A DNA stretch of 64,000 nt from Agathobaculum hominis. Its GTDB lineage: Bacteria > Bacillota > Clostridia > Oscillospirales > Butyricicoccaceae. A program made the translations under genes and the position numbers. Of this stretch, positions 21,563 to 29,459 are shown in pieces; position 1 is the first letter of the stretch; the number at the start of each line of letters is the position of its first letter. Below the pieces are notes generated by a model, which made no database searches, was not told the origin of the DNA, and was given only the letters and a program-made list of their open reading frames with translations. Location: the NCBI RefSeq assembly GCF_014288055.1, contig NZ_JACOPK010000004.1:186001-250000 (forward strand), written 5' to 3'.

Positions 21563-23032
21563 TCAGATCCGCAGCGGAACGAGCAGCATGGTGTCCGAAA
21601 CAGCTGCCGTGTCAGATGGCAGGTCGTTCGCCGCGCAGATCGCCGCCCGTGTGCTTCCGCAGTCCTTTGCAATATCCCACAGCCGTGTTTCCCCCGCGAT
21701 ATGGCGCACGAGCAGCGTCACGCCCGTGTCCGCCTGCCGTGCTGTCTGCTCGACCGAGCACAGATGGCGCAGCGTCAGCGGTGTCTCGCGCTCGCACTCT
21801 CCCTCCGCTGTAACGGTCAGCGTCAGTCCGCGCTCCCCGACCGTCTGCGCACGAACGGACAGCGACGGGCGCAGACAGGTGCCAGCTTCGATGCCGGTAA
21901 AGGTCAGCGGCAGGACACGCTGCACACTGCAAAGGCGTTGTTCATCGTCGAGACAGAGCACCTGCACCGAGGCGGAGATCTGCAATCCCTTTTCTGCCGC
22001 CCGCACGCCGCAGCATACCGCATCCGCACAGATCACATGAGAGATATGCGCCGCGGTCTGGATGCTTTCGACGGATTCGGCAGAAAACGGCTGCGGCTCC
22101 GGGCTGCTGTACAGGCTGGCACTGTCCTCCCGGGTCTTCAGCAGGACGCCCGGCAGATAAAAATCCGTAATGCAGTGCAGCGTATGACTGCGCCGCAGCA
22201 GGACCAGTGCGTCCGCATTCACTGTGCAGGACAGCGAATGGTCGGCTGCGATGCGGCATTCGAGACTGCGTACCGTGAGCTGCGCGTCGGGCGTATCCTC
22301 CTCGACCGCTCCCGTCAGTTCGAATACCTGCGTAAAGGGTGTGGTTTTACTGATCGTGCGGACCGCTTCGTCAAGCTGCATCACCAGACACCGCAGAGCC
22401 GCCTCTCCGCGCACGACGATGCGGTCGCGCATCGCGCGGCATTCAGTGATCTGCAGCGTACAGGATTGCTTGAGAAGCGAAAGACCGTCTGTTTCCTCGA
22501 CCGGGATGTCCTCCAGAACGGAGAACGAAAAAAGCTGCGCTTCGTCGGGCAGAACCGCTTCACAGGTCTCCGAAAGCAGCTCGAGATGATCGTCTGTAAT
22601 GTTTTCTGTATAATCGCAGGCTGTTTTGTCGTAGCATTCGGCTGTCAGTACAAGATCGGCCGCAATGCTCAGCTTGCGGCTGTTGACGACCGAGGCCTCG
22701 ACCGCGCTCACACGGCATTCCACCAGACAGACCGAGCTGCTGTCGAGCTGCGCACATTCTTCGATGTGCGCGAAGCTGAGCGGCACCTCCAGACGCCGCA
22801 GACCGCCGCCGTTTTCCGGCTCGTACAAAATGACCGTCTGAACCGTGCCTGAGATAAGAAGGCGGCCGTTCTGCGGTGCGTGATCTCCGATGGCGGCCGT
22901 TCCGCAGGCATACACGACACGCCCTACATCAGGAAAAGCATCCGGCACAATGCAGTCCGCTGTTTCGGTACAGGCGCTTGTCTGCGCCAGCTGCCGCCTG
23001 CAATAGACAATGCGTTTCTGCTCCAGTTCCAT
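21563..23032 (-). CDS. sipL: SipL-like spore coat morphogenesis protein (DUF3794 repeats + LysM)
   Basis: A protein of 489 residues with repeated DUF3794/SPOCS domains (about 25-150, 165-290, 300-420; conserved motifs such as VPDAFPDVGRVVYACG and PLSFAHIEE) and a C-terminal LysM domain (about 440-489: WDIAKDCGSTRAAICAANDL). In Clostridioides difficile SipL binds SpoIVA through LysM and is needed for coat assembly. The start at 23032 follows AAAGGAGGAGA; the longer frame to 23152 has no site. The spoIVA gene follows 13 bases later. Confidence 0.92.
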   Translation of the reverse strand: MELEQKRIVYCRRQLAQTSACTETADCIVPDAFPDVGRVVYACGTAAIGDHAPQNGRLLISGTVQTVILYEPENGGGLRRLEVPLSFAHIEECAQLDSSSVCLVECRVSAVEASVVNSRKLSIAADLVLTAECYDKTACDYTENITDDHLELLSETCEAVLPDEAQLFSFSVLEDIPVEETDGLSLLKQSCTLQITECRAMRDRIVVRGEAALRCLVMQLDEAVRTISKTTPFTQVFELTGAVEEDTPDAQLTVRSLECRIAADHSLSCTVNADALVLLRRSHTLHCITDFYLPGVLLKTREDSASLYSSPEPQPFSAESVESIQTAAHISHVICADAVCCGVRAAEKGLQISASVQVLCLDDEQRLCSVQRVLPLTFTGIEAGTCLRPSLSVRAQTVGERGLTLTVTAEGECERETPLTLRHLCSVEQTARQADTGVTLLVRHIAGETRLWDIAKDCGSTRAAICAANDLPSDTAAVSDTMLLVPLRI

Positions 23033-23071
23033 TCTTGAAATCTCCTCCTTTGCACTGCTGCTCCTGTCAAT

Positions 23072-23100
23072 ACGGTATGTGAGCCGTGAAAAAGATATGA
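23072..23100 (-). promoter_or_regulatory. Sigma-E-like promoter of sipL-spoIVA
   Basis: On the minus strand TCATATC (23094-23100) and CATACCGT (23072-23079) are separated by exactly 14 bases. They match the mother-cell sigma-E elements (KMATATT, then CATACANT). The start codon lies 40 bases downstream. Confidence 0.75.
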
Positions 23101-23157
23101 CAGTTGATTGACAAGGCATACAGCAGCCGATATAATGGAGAAAAGGAGGCATTTCGG

Positions 23158-23583
23158 ATGAAAGATAAGCTTAATGCCGTAAAAACAGTACTCTGTGCGG
23201 TGTTCGCTGCCGGCTGCGCCGTGCTCGGATTTTTCTTCTGGGACGCATCTGACCGCGCGGGCGCTCTGCTTGAGGAGAACGATGCACTGCGCGAGCAGCT
23301 TTCTGTTACGCAGAGCGACGCGAAAAATGCCGCTGCCGCTGCTGCTGAGCTTCAAGAGCAGGTAGATGAAATGACCGCGCAAATCGATGAGCTGAACAGC
23401 CGGCTGGAGCAGGCGGCGCAGTCCGGCGCGGACGCAGGAGCGGCAGGACCGATGGTCTACGTTACGCCGTCCGGCTCAAGGTACCATAACGAGGGCTGTC
23501 AGTATATCGGAAAGCGTGCGGTGCAGATGCCGCTTGCTGACGCGAAAGAGGCAGGATATACTGCCTGCGCGAAATGCGAATAA
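23158..23583 (+). CDS. Membrane-anchored coiled-coil protein with C-terminal Cys/His domain
   Basis: A protein of 141 residues with an N-terminal membrane anchor (VLCAVFAAGCAVLGFFFW), a coiled coil (about 35-85, EENDALREQL and ELQEQVDEMTAQIDELNSRL) and a C-terminal module (YVTPSGSRYHNEGCQYIG then CAKCE) with one His and three or four Cys placed to bind zinc. The same module ends the prophage DUF4236 protein at 5216, and this is the chromosomal counterpart. The start follows AAAGGAGG. It diverges from sipL. The module resembles Ada-type metal-binding or nuclease-tail domains; function is unknown. Confidence 0.7.
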   Translation: MKDKLNAVKTVLCAVFAAGCAVLGFFFWDASDRAGALLEENDALREQLSVTQSDAKNAAAAAAELQEQVDEMTAQIDELNSRLEQAAQSGADAGAAGPMVYVTPSGSRYHNEGCQYIGKRAVQMPLADAKEAGYTACAKCE

Positions 23584-23698
23584 TAGAGATGACACACTTA
23601 GTCCCACATCTAACACCCCCAAAAAACCCTAAAAAACCGCATTCCGGCGAATAAAGTCGAAATCAGCAAAACCGAGCATCAGAACATTCACAGCCGGA

Positions 23699-23743
23699 AT
23701 AAAAGAAAAAGTTCCGCAAACAAAGCTGTTTACAGAACTTTTC
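23699..23743 (-). terminator. tRNA-Pro(UGG) terminator
   Basis: On the minus strand AAAAGTTCTGTAAACA pairs with TGTTTGCGGAACTTTT and is followed by TCTTTTATT. It lies four bases after the tRNA. Confidence 0.85.
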
Positions 23744-23746
23744 GTC

Positions 23747-23822
23747 TGGTCCGAGTGACAGGATTCGAACCTGCGGCATCCTGCTCCCAAAGCAGGCGCG
23801 CTACCAACTGCGCTACACCCGG
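23747..23822 (-). tRNA. tRNA-Pro(UGG)
   Basis: A 76-base cloverleaf with acceptor CCGGGTG/CACTCGG, anticodon stem CCTGC/GCAGG with loop TTTGGGA (anticodon TGG), T-loop TTCGAAT and encoded CCA. Its 3' half is nearly identical to tRNA-Pro(GGG) at 7855-7930 (only two changes in the last 30 bases). Confidence 0.95.
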
Positions 23823-23925
23823 ATATATCGGCATTTAACACCATAGTAGTATATCAAATAGGACGCGCTTCTGTCAAGCATCTGATACGATTGAGTAAAA
23901 AAATTTCTCCATGCGGTAAAGATGA

Positions 23926-23954
23926 TTGACATTTATCATAAAAAAGAATATCAT
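23926..23954 (+). promoter_or_regulatory. Sigma-A promoter of the hydrogenase operon
   Basis: TTGACA (23926-23931), a 17-base spacer and TATCAT (23949-23954). The start codon of the flavoprotein gene lies 39 bases downstream, after GGGAAGGGAGG. Confidence 0.85.
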
Positions 23955-23992
23955 TTTATGTATATTTCCCACAACGGGAAGGGAGGAATAAT

Positions 23993-25825
23993 ATGAGCCG
24001 TTTATCAATCGAGACACCGGGACGTGCAGAAACCGTTGTCGAGGGGCTTTATCGCGACGTAGAAAGGCGTATCAGCGCAAGTCCTCCGGGACTTTGTCCG
24101 GTGGATATGGCGCTTTCGTTCCTGCGCCTGAGCCATGCACAGACCTGCGGCAAATGTGTTCCGTGCCGCATTGGTCTGGGTCAGCTGACCGAGCTGCTGG
24201 AAAGCGTGCTGGACTCGACTGCGACGCCGGAGACGATTGACCTTATTGAAAAGACCGCGCGCGTTATTCAGGACACGGCGGACTGCGCCATCGGCTACGA
24301 GGCGGCGCGCATGGTGCTCCAGGGCGTGCAGGGCTTCCGTGACGACTATATGTCGCATGTTGAGCATGGCCGCTGCCTGTTCGGCTGGGACCATCCGGTA
24401 CCCTGTGTGGCGCTCTGCCCTGCCGGCGTCGATATTCCGGGCTATATCGCGCTCGTGCGTGCGGGACGTTATAATGATGCGGTTCGTCTGATCCGCAAGG
24501 ACAACCCCTTCCCCACGGTCTGCGGCTATGTCTGCGAGCATCCGTGCGAGGCGCGCTGCCGCCGCAGCATGGTGGACGACGCGGTGAACATCTGCGGCAT
24601 CAAGCGCTTTGCGTGCGATCACGCGACCGATATGACGCCTCCGCCCTGTGCGCCGTCCACCGGAAAGAGCATTGCCGTTATCGGCGGCGGTCCGGGCGGT
24701 CTGTCTGCGGCTTATTTTCTGTCGTTGATGGGACACAGGGTCGTTGTATACGACCAGCGTCCGCAGCTCGGCGGCATGCTGCGATACGGCATTCCGGACT
24801 ACCGTCTGCCGCAGGAAAAGCTGGATCGCGACATCGAGTTTATCCTCTCGACCGGCATCGAGGTACATACTGATACCGCAATCGGCCGTGATATTGAGTT
24901 CTCCGAGATCGAAAACCAGTATGACGCGGTTTACATCTCCATCGGCGCGCATAACGACAAGAAGATCGGCATCGATGGCGAAAACAGTGTCGGCGTTCAT
25001 GCGGCGGTGCAGCTGCTGCGCGACATCGGTGAGGGCCGCGTGCCCGACTTCCGCGGAAAGCGCGTCTGCGTCATCGGCGGCGGCAATGTCTCGATGGATG
25101 CGACCCGTACTGCGCTGCGTCTCGGCGCGGCGTCTGTCACCTGTGTCTACCGCCGCCGCATCTCGGATATGACCGCGCTGAACGAGGAGATCGAGGACGC
25201 ACAGGCAGAGGGCTGTCAGATCCTTCAGCTTCAGGCGCCCGACCACATCGAGGCGGACGAGAACGGTCATGTTGCCGCGCTCTGGACGCGCCCGCAGGTC
25301 ATCGGCCCCTATGGCTCGGACGGCCGTCCGCGGCCGTATGACGCCGATGCACCGCTGCTGCGCACGCCGTGCGACATCGTTATCGTTGCGATCGGTCAGG
25401 CGATCGACGCCCGTCCGTTTGCACAGGTCATGCCGCTCGAGCGCGGCAAGATCAAGGCTTCCTCGGACGCCTTCGTCCCCAATACGCCGCACGTATTCGC
25501 AGGCGGCGACGCAGTTACCGGACCTGCGACGGTGATCCGTGCGGTAGCAGCCGGCAAGGTTGCAGCTGCGAACATCGACGCGCATCTCGGGTTCCATCAT
25601 GTCATCCAGTCTGATGTTGAAATCCCGGCACCCCATCTGACCAATCTGCCGGCCTGCGGCCGCATCGAGCTGCACAACCGTCCGTTTGAGGAGTGCGTGG
25701 GCAACTTTGAGCTGGTCAAGTGCGGCATGACCGAGCAGGAGGTGCAGCAGGAGACCTCGCGCTGCCTGCGCTGTGATCATTTCGGCTACGGTATTTTCAA
25801 GGGAGGTCGAACGAACAAATGGTAA
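23993..25825 (+). CDS. NuoF-C-terminal/GltD-like FeS-flavoprotein, hydrogenase partner
   Basis: A protein of 610 residues, a fusion. Residues about 35-125 match the C-terminal [4Fe-4S] domain of NuoF (QTCGKCVPCRIGLGQLTELLE, then DCAIGYEAA). Residues about 135-220 are the GltD-type N-terminal FeS domain (CPAGVDIPGYIALVRAGRY, CGYVCEHPCEARCRR). Residues 225-560 are the FAD and NAD(P)H domains of glutamate synthase small subunit (IAVIGGGPGGLSAAYF, VCVIGGGNVSMDATRTA, VFAGGDAV). It should pass electrons between NAD(P)H and FeS partners. Its stop overlaps the start of the hydrogenase (ATGGTAA), so the two are co-translated and probably form one complex. No flavin-FMN domain of NuoF is present. Confidence 0.88.
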   Translation: MSRLSIETPGRAETVVEGLYRDVERRISASPPGLCPVDMALSFLRLSHAQTCGKCVPCRIGLGQLTELLESVLDSTATPETIDLIEKTARVIQDTADCAIGYEAARMVLQGVQGFRDDYMSHVEHGRCLFGWDHPVPCVALCPAGVDIPGYIALVRAGRYNDAVRLIRKDNPFPTVCGYVCEHPCEARCRRSMVDDAVNICGIKRFACDHATDMTPPPCAPSTGKSIAVIGGGPGGLSAAYFLSLMGHRVVVYDQRPQLGGMLRYGIPDYRLPQEKLDRDIEFILSTGIEVHTDTAIGRDIEFSEIENQYDAVYISIGAHNDKKIGIDGENSVGVHAAVQLLRDIGEGRVPDFRGKRVCVIGGGNVSMDATRTALRLGAASVTCVYRRRISDMTALNEEIEDAQAEGCQILQLQAPDHIEADENGHVAALWTRPQVIGPYGSDGRPRPYDADAPLLRTPCDIVIVAIGQAIDARPFAQVMPLERGKIKASSDAFVPNTPHVFAGGDAVTGPATVIRAVAAGKVAAANIDAHLGFHHVIQSDVEIPAPHLTNLPACGRIELHNRPFEECVGNFELVKCGMTEQEVQQETSRCLRCDHFGYGIFKGGRTNKW

Positions 25826-27585
25826 ACCTGACAATAGACAAGATCGCGGTATCTGTACCCGAAGGCACGACCATTCTGGAAGCGGCGGCCTCTGTCGGCA
25901 TTGAAATTCCGAGCCTGTGCTATCTCAAGGACATCAATGAAATCTCCGCCTGCCGCGTGTGCTGCGTTGAGGTCGAGGGCGAGGGCAAGCTCGTCCCCTC
26001 GTGCAACAATGTCGTTCAGGAAGGAATGGTGATCCATACCAATACGCCGCGCGTGCGCGAGGCGCGCCGCACCAATGTTGAGCTGATTCTATCGCAGCAT
26101 GACAATAAGTGCGCGACCTGTGTCCGCTCCGGTTCGTGCCAGCTTCAGAAGATCTCGAACGATCTCGGCGTGCTGTCCGTTCCGTACAAGAGCGACCTCG
26201 CGGTCGGCAAAAAGAGCTTCTGGACGACAACGTTCCCCCTCTATCGCGACATCAACAAGTGCATAAAGTGCATGCGCTGCGTTCAGGTATGCGACAAGGT
26301 GCAGTCGCTCTCCATCTGGGACGTCAGCGGTTCCGGCTCGCGCACGACCATTGACGTTTCCGGAAACCGCTTTATCAAGGAGGCGGACTGTTCGCTGTGC
26401 GGCCAGTGCATCACCCACTGTCCCACCGGCGCTCTGCGCGAGCGCGACGACACAGCCAAAGCGTATTCCGCTCTTGGCGCTGAGGGCAGGCTCACGGTCG
26501 TTCAGATCGCTCCGGCAGTGCGTGCAGCATGGGGCGAAGCCTTCGGCATGCCGACCGGCAGAGCCACGGTCGGTCAGCTCGTTGCGGCGCTGCGCAGTCT
26601 GGGAGCGGATTATGTATTCGATACGACGTTCTCGGCCGACCTCACTATCATGGAGGAAGGAACGGAGCTGCTCCAGCGTCTCAATGCCGGAGACCTCAAG
26701 GACCAGCCGATGTTCACCTCGTGCTGCCCCGGCTGGGTTCGTTTTCTCAAAAGCCAGTACCCGGAAATGACCGGACGCCTGTCTACGGCGAAGTCTCCGC
26801 AGCAGATGTTCGGCGCGGTGGCAAAGAGCTGGCTGGCTCATCGCCTGGGCATTGAACCGGAAAACGTTTACAGTATTTCTATCATGCCCTGCATTGCAAA
26901 GAAAGCCGAGCGCGAGCTCCCCGGCATGCAGTCTGCCGGCGCGGGCAGTGATGTGGATCTGGTGCTGACGACGCGCGAACTTGCCCGTATCGTGCGCGCC
27001 GAGCACATTGATGTGGAGCAGCTGGCGGATTCTCCGTTCGACGATCCGCTTGGCAACGGCTCAGGCGCCGGCGTTATCTTTGGTGCGACCGGCGGCGTTA
27101 TGGAGGCCGCGCTCCGCTCCGCATACTTCCTCACCACCGGTGAAAATCCGTCCGCAGATGCATTCTGCGAGGTGCGTGCGGCAGAAAATGAGAGCCGTCC
27201 GTGGCGCGAGGCTGCGTTCGACCTCGCAGGAACGACCATTCACTGCGCGGTGGCGAGCGGTCTTGCGAACGCGCGTCATCTGATCCGTGCGATCAAACGG
27301 CGCGAGGTTCACTACGAATTTGTCGAGATCATGGCCTGCCCCGGCGGCTGTGCAGGCGGCGGAGGCCAGCCGGTAGATGGCAGCGACCGCGAAAAAGCGG
27401 CTTCGCGCGGCGGTGTGCTGTTCTCGCTCGACGAAAAAGCGGAACTTCGTTTTTCGCACGAAAACCCGGCTGTTAAGGCGCTTTATAACGAATATCTGTC
27501 CAGTCCATGCTCTGAACGGGCAGAAGAACTGCTGCACTGTGATCATTTTGCATGGCAGATGCCGCAGACAGGAATTCACGTTTAA
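25819..27585 (+). CDS. hydA: [FeFe] hydrogenase, catalytic subunit
   Basis: A protein of 588 residues. Residues 1-78 are a [2Fe-2S] ferredoxin domain (CYLKDINEISACRVCC); about 80-118 a His/Cys [4Fe-4S] domain (HDNKCATCVRSGSC); about 135-215 two [4Fe-4S] clusters (CIKCMRCVQVCD and CSLCGQCITHCP). The H-cluster motifs are all intact: TSCCPGW, MPCIAKKAE and FVEIMACPGGCAGGGGQP. The enzyme makes or oxidises H2. It is the second gene of an operon with a GltD-like flavoprotein; this gene pair corresponds to the hydrogenase class described as glutamate-synthase-linked (group A2). Maturases HydE/F/G are not in the window. Confidence 0.96.
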   Translation: MVNLTIDKIAVSVPEGTTILEAAASVGIEIPSLCYLKDINEISACRVCCVEVEGEGKLVPSCNNVVQEGMVIHTNTPRVREARRTNVELILSQHDNKCATCVRSGSCQLQKISNDLGVLSVPYKSDLAVGKKSFWTTTFPLYRDINKCIKCMRCVQVCDKVQSLSIWDVSGSGSRTTIDVSGNRFIKEADCSLCGQCITHCPTGALRERDDTAKAYSALGAEGRLTVVQIAPAVRAAWGEAFGMPTGRATVGQLVAALRSLGADYVFDTTFSADLTIMEEGTELLQRLNAGDLKDQPMFTSCCPGWVRFLKSQYPEMTGRLSTAKSPQQMFGAVAKSWLAHRLGIEPENVYSISIMPCIAKKAERELPGMQSAGAGSDVDLVLTTRELARIVRAEHIDVEQLADSPFDDPLGNGSGAGVIFGATGGVMEAALRSAYFLTTGENPSADAFCEVRAAENESRPWREAAFDLAGTTIHCAVASGLANARHLIRAIKRREVHYEFVEIMACPGGCAGGGGQPVDGSDREKAASRGGVLFSLDEKAELRFSHENPAVKALYNEYLSSPCSERAEELLHCDHFAWQMPQTGIHV

Positions 27586-27596
27586 TCAATTATATA

Positions 27597-27639
27597 GAAA
27601 AGCCCTCGCAGAGAGAAGAAAGCTCTGTGAGGGCTTTTT
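27597..27639 (+). terminator. Hydrogenase operon terminator
   Basis: AAAAGCCCTCGCAGAG (27597-27612) pairs with CTCTGTGAGGGCTTTT (27623-27638), followed by TGCG. The A- and T-flanks make it potentially bidirectional. Confidence 0.9.
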
Positions 27640-27701
27640 GCGACTTGCAAGGAGGGTATTTCGCGCAAAGGCATCGTCATGTAAATGCGGCTGCGGTCAA
27701 A

Positions 27702-27737
27702 AGAAAAACCGCCCATTCCAACGGAACAAGCGGTTTG
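27702..27737 (-). terminator. tRNA-Ala terminator
   Basis: On the minus strand AAACCGCTTGTTCC pairs with GGAATGGGCGGTTT around GTTG and is followed by TTCTTTTG. It lies four bases after the tRNA. Confidence 0.85.
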
Positions 27738-27740
27738 ATC

Positions 27741-27816
27741 TGGTGGAGACGGAGAGGATCGAACTCTTGACCTCCACACTGCCAGTGTGGCGCTCTCCCA
27801 GCTGAGCTACGCCCCC
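27741..27816 (-). tRNA. tRNA-Ala(GGC)
   Basis: A 76-base cloverleaf: acceptor GGGGGCG/CGTCTCC with two G-U pairs, D-arm GCTCAGCTGGGAGAGC, anticodon stem CCACA/TGTGG with loop CTGGCAG (anticodon GGC), T-loop TTCGATC and encoded CCA. Confidence 0.95.
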
Positions 27817-27898
27817 AAATCATCTGCCGATAATGACTATCAACACGATGATTATATACCATTTTTTACAGTCTGTCAACACAAAAAGGCAAAGTTTT

Positions 27899-28669
27899 TT
27901 ATACGATGCCGAACAGGCGTCTGCCGTTTTCGGTCGTGATACGTTCGACATCCTCGACCGGCATACCCTTGATCTCTGCAATCTTCTCGGCCATTCGGTA
28001 AATGTAAAGTGACGAATTTCGGTGGCCTCGGAACGGCTCGGGCGCCATGTAGGGCGAGTCGGTCTCGACCATCAGCCGCTCGATCGGCACCTCGCGGATG
28101 ACTTCGATCGCTTTTTTCGCATTTTTAAAGGTGATAACGCCGGTGAAGGACAGATAATAGCCGCGCTCAAGCAGCTCACGCGCCATTTCAATATGACCGG
28201 CATAGCAGTGATATACTCCGATCACATCGGGATAGCGGCGCGTGATCTCCATGCAGTCGGCGTGGGCATCACGGTCATGGACAATGACCGGCAGCTTCAG
28301 CTCGCGCGCCAGCTCCATCTGACGAGCGAAAACAACCTGCTGCCGTGCGCGCGCACGCTCTTCCTTCTCCCAGTAATAATCCAGACCGATCTCTCCGATG
28401 GCACGAACACGAGGCTCGCTCTGCGCGAGTGTGCGGATTTCATCCAGTGCCTGCGTCCATCCATCCTCGATATTCTCCGGATGCAGGCCGACCGCAGCAT
28501 AAACAAACGGATAACGGTTTGCGTAGCTGACTGCCTTACGTGAGGTTTCTGCATCGCAGCCGGGGTTCAGGATCAGACCGACGTTGTTTTCCGGCATGGA
28601 CGCGAGCAGCGCGTCGCGGTCCTCGTCGAAGCGTTCGTCATCATAGTGCGCATGGGTATCAAACAGCAT
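27899..28669 (-). CDS. tatD: TatD-family metal-dependent deoxyribonuclease
   Basis: A protein of 256 residues with the TatD TIM-barrel metal motifs: FDTHAHYDD near the start, AIGEIGLDYYW (Glu ligand), IVHDRDAH, YHCYAG and the late VETDSPYMAP. TatD proteins are magnesium-dependent 3'-5' DNases linked to DNA repair and quality control. The start at 28669 follows AAGGAGAACAAT; a longer frame to 28708 overlaps the HAD gene. It is the last gene of the leftward ychF-HAD-tatD run. Confidence 0.93.
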   Translation of the reverse strand: MLFDTHAHYDDERFDEDRDALLASMPENNVGLILNPGCDAETSRKAVSYANRYPFVYAAVGLHPENIEDGWTQALDEIRTLAQSEPRVRAIGEIGLDYYWEKEERARARQQVVFARQMELARELKLPVIVHDRDAHADCMEITRRYPDVIGVYHCYAGHIEMARELLERGYYLSFTGVITFKNAKKAIEVIREVPIERLMVETDSPYMAPEPFRGHRNSSLYIYRMAEKIAEIKGMPVEDVERITTENGRRLFGIV

Positions 28670-28679
28670 ATTGTTCTCC

Positions 28680-29444
28680 TTAAATCCAGCCGAAATGCTT
28701 GCAGGCATTCCACAGGCCGTCCTTGTCTACGTCGGTCGTGATGTAGTCAGCTTTTGCCTTGAGCGCGTCTCGCGCATTTCCCATCGCAATGGACAGCCAG
28801 CCCTGACCGAACATACACAGGTCGTTCATGCCGTCACCGAATACGACGATATCCTCGTCCGGGATATGGTACAGCTCCTGCACCTTTCGAATGCCGCGCT
28901 GCTTTTCCTTCGGCTCGACAAAAACGATTTCGGGGTTATAGCGGACGAGCGGCAGCTCGCCCGACTGCATCTGTTCCTCTTCGCCGATCGGACAGCGGAA
29001 ATAGACCTTGTACAGATGGTCGAGGACATGGTAATCGTATCTCGGATCCCAGAGTACGGGAAAATAGTTTTCCGGCGCGAGGGACAGATAATTCCTGTCG
29101 CTCGTCACGCACAGCTTTTCGTTTTCCGGTGAAATTGCCCACGGAATGCCGTTGCCCCGCAGCCAGTCCACGAAGCGGATGCATTCCGACGCCGGAAGCG
29201 ACTGCATCTCGAGAATTTTTCCGTCGATGGTCACGCTCCAGCCGCCGTCGGCGACGATATTGGTAAAGCCGTAGCGATCCGCGACCGTTTTCGCGGAGGC
29301 CTGAAGCCTGCCGGTGGCGATAGCGGTGAAATGCCCGGCCTGCCGAAGCAGGTCAAGGCATTTCACCGCACTCTCGGGCATCGTCGTGGTAAGGCCGGTG
29401 GATAATGTGCCGTCGATATCGAAAAAGAAATATTTTCTGCGCAT
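28680..29444 (-). CDS. Cof-type HAD-superfamily phosphatase
   Basis: A protein of 254 residues with HAD motif I (FFFDIDGTLSTG), motif II (TAIATGR) and motifs III/IV (IVFGDGMNDLCMF), and a C2-type cap between them. Cof-type enzymes dephosphorylate small phosphorylated metabolites; the substrate cannot be assigned. It is transcribed between ychF and tatD with short gaps. Confidence 0.92.
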   Translation of the reverse strand: MRRKYFFFDIDGTLSTGLTTTMPESAVKCLDLLRQAGHFTAIATGRLQASAKTVADRYGFTNIVADGGWSVTIDGKILEMQSLPASECIRFVDWLRGNGIPWAISPENEKLCVTSDRNYLSLAPENYFPVLWDPRYDYHVLDHLYKVYFRCPIGEEEQMQSGELPLVRYNPEIVFVEPKEKQRGIRKVQELYHIPDEDIVVFGDGMNDLCMFGQGWLSIAMGNARDALKAKADYITTDVDKDGLWNACKHFGWI

Positions 29445-29459
29445 ATTTCCTCTCGAATA

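Noticed and set aside
23629..23844. 71-codon minus-strand frame over tRNA-Pro(UGG)
   Set aside because: It translates the tRNA itself (the familiar SGCSAVGSAPALGAGCRRFESC pattern of misannotated tRNA), so it is not a protein.
24005..25834. 609-codon minus-strand frame over the NuoF/GltD-like gene
   Set aside because: High GC opens the antisense frame; the plus strand has intact FeS and nucleotide-binding motifs and a promoter.
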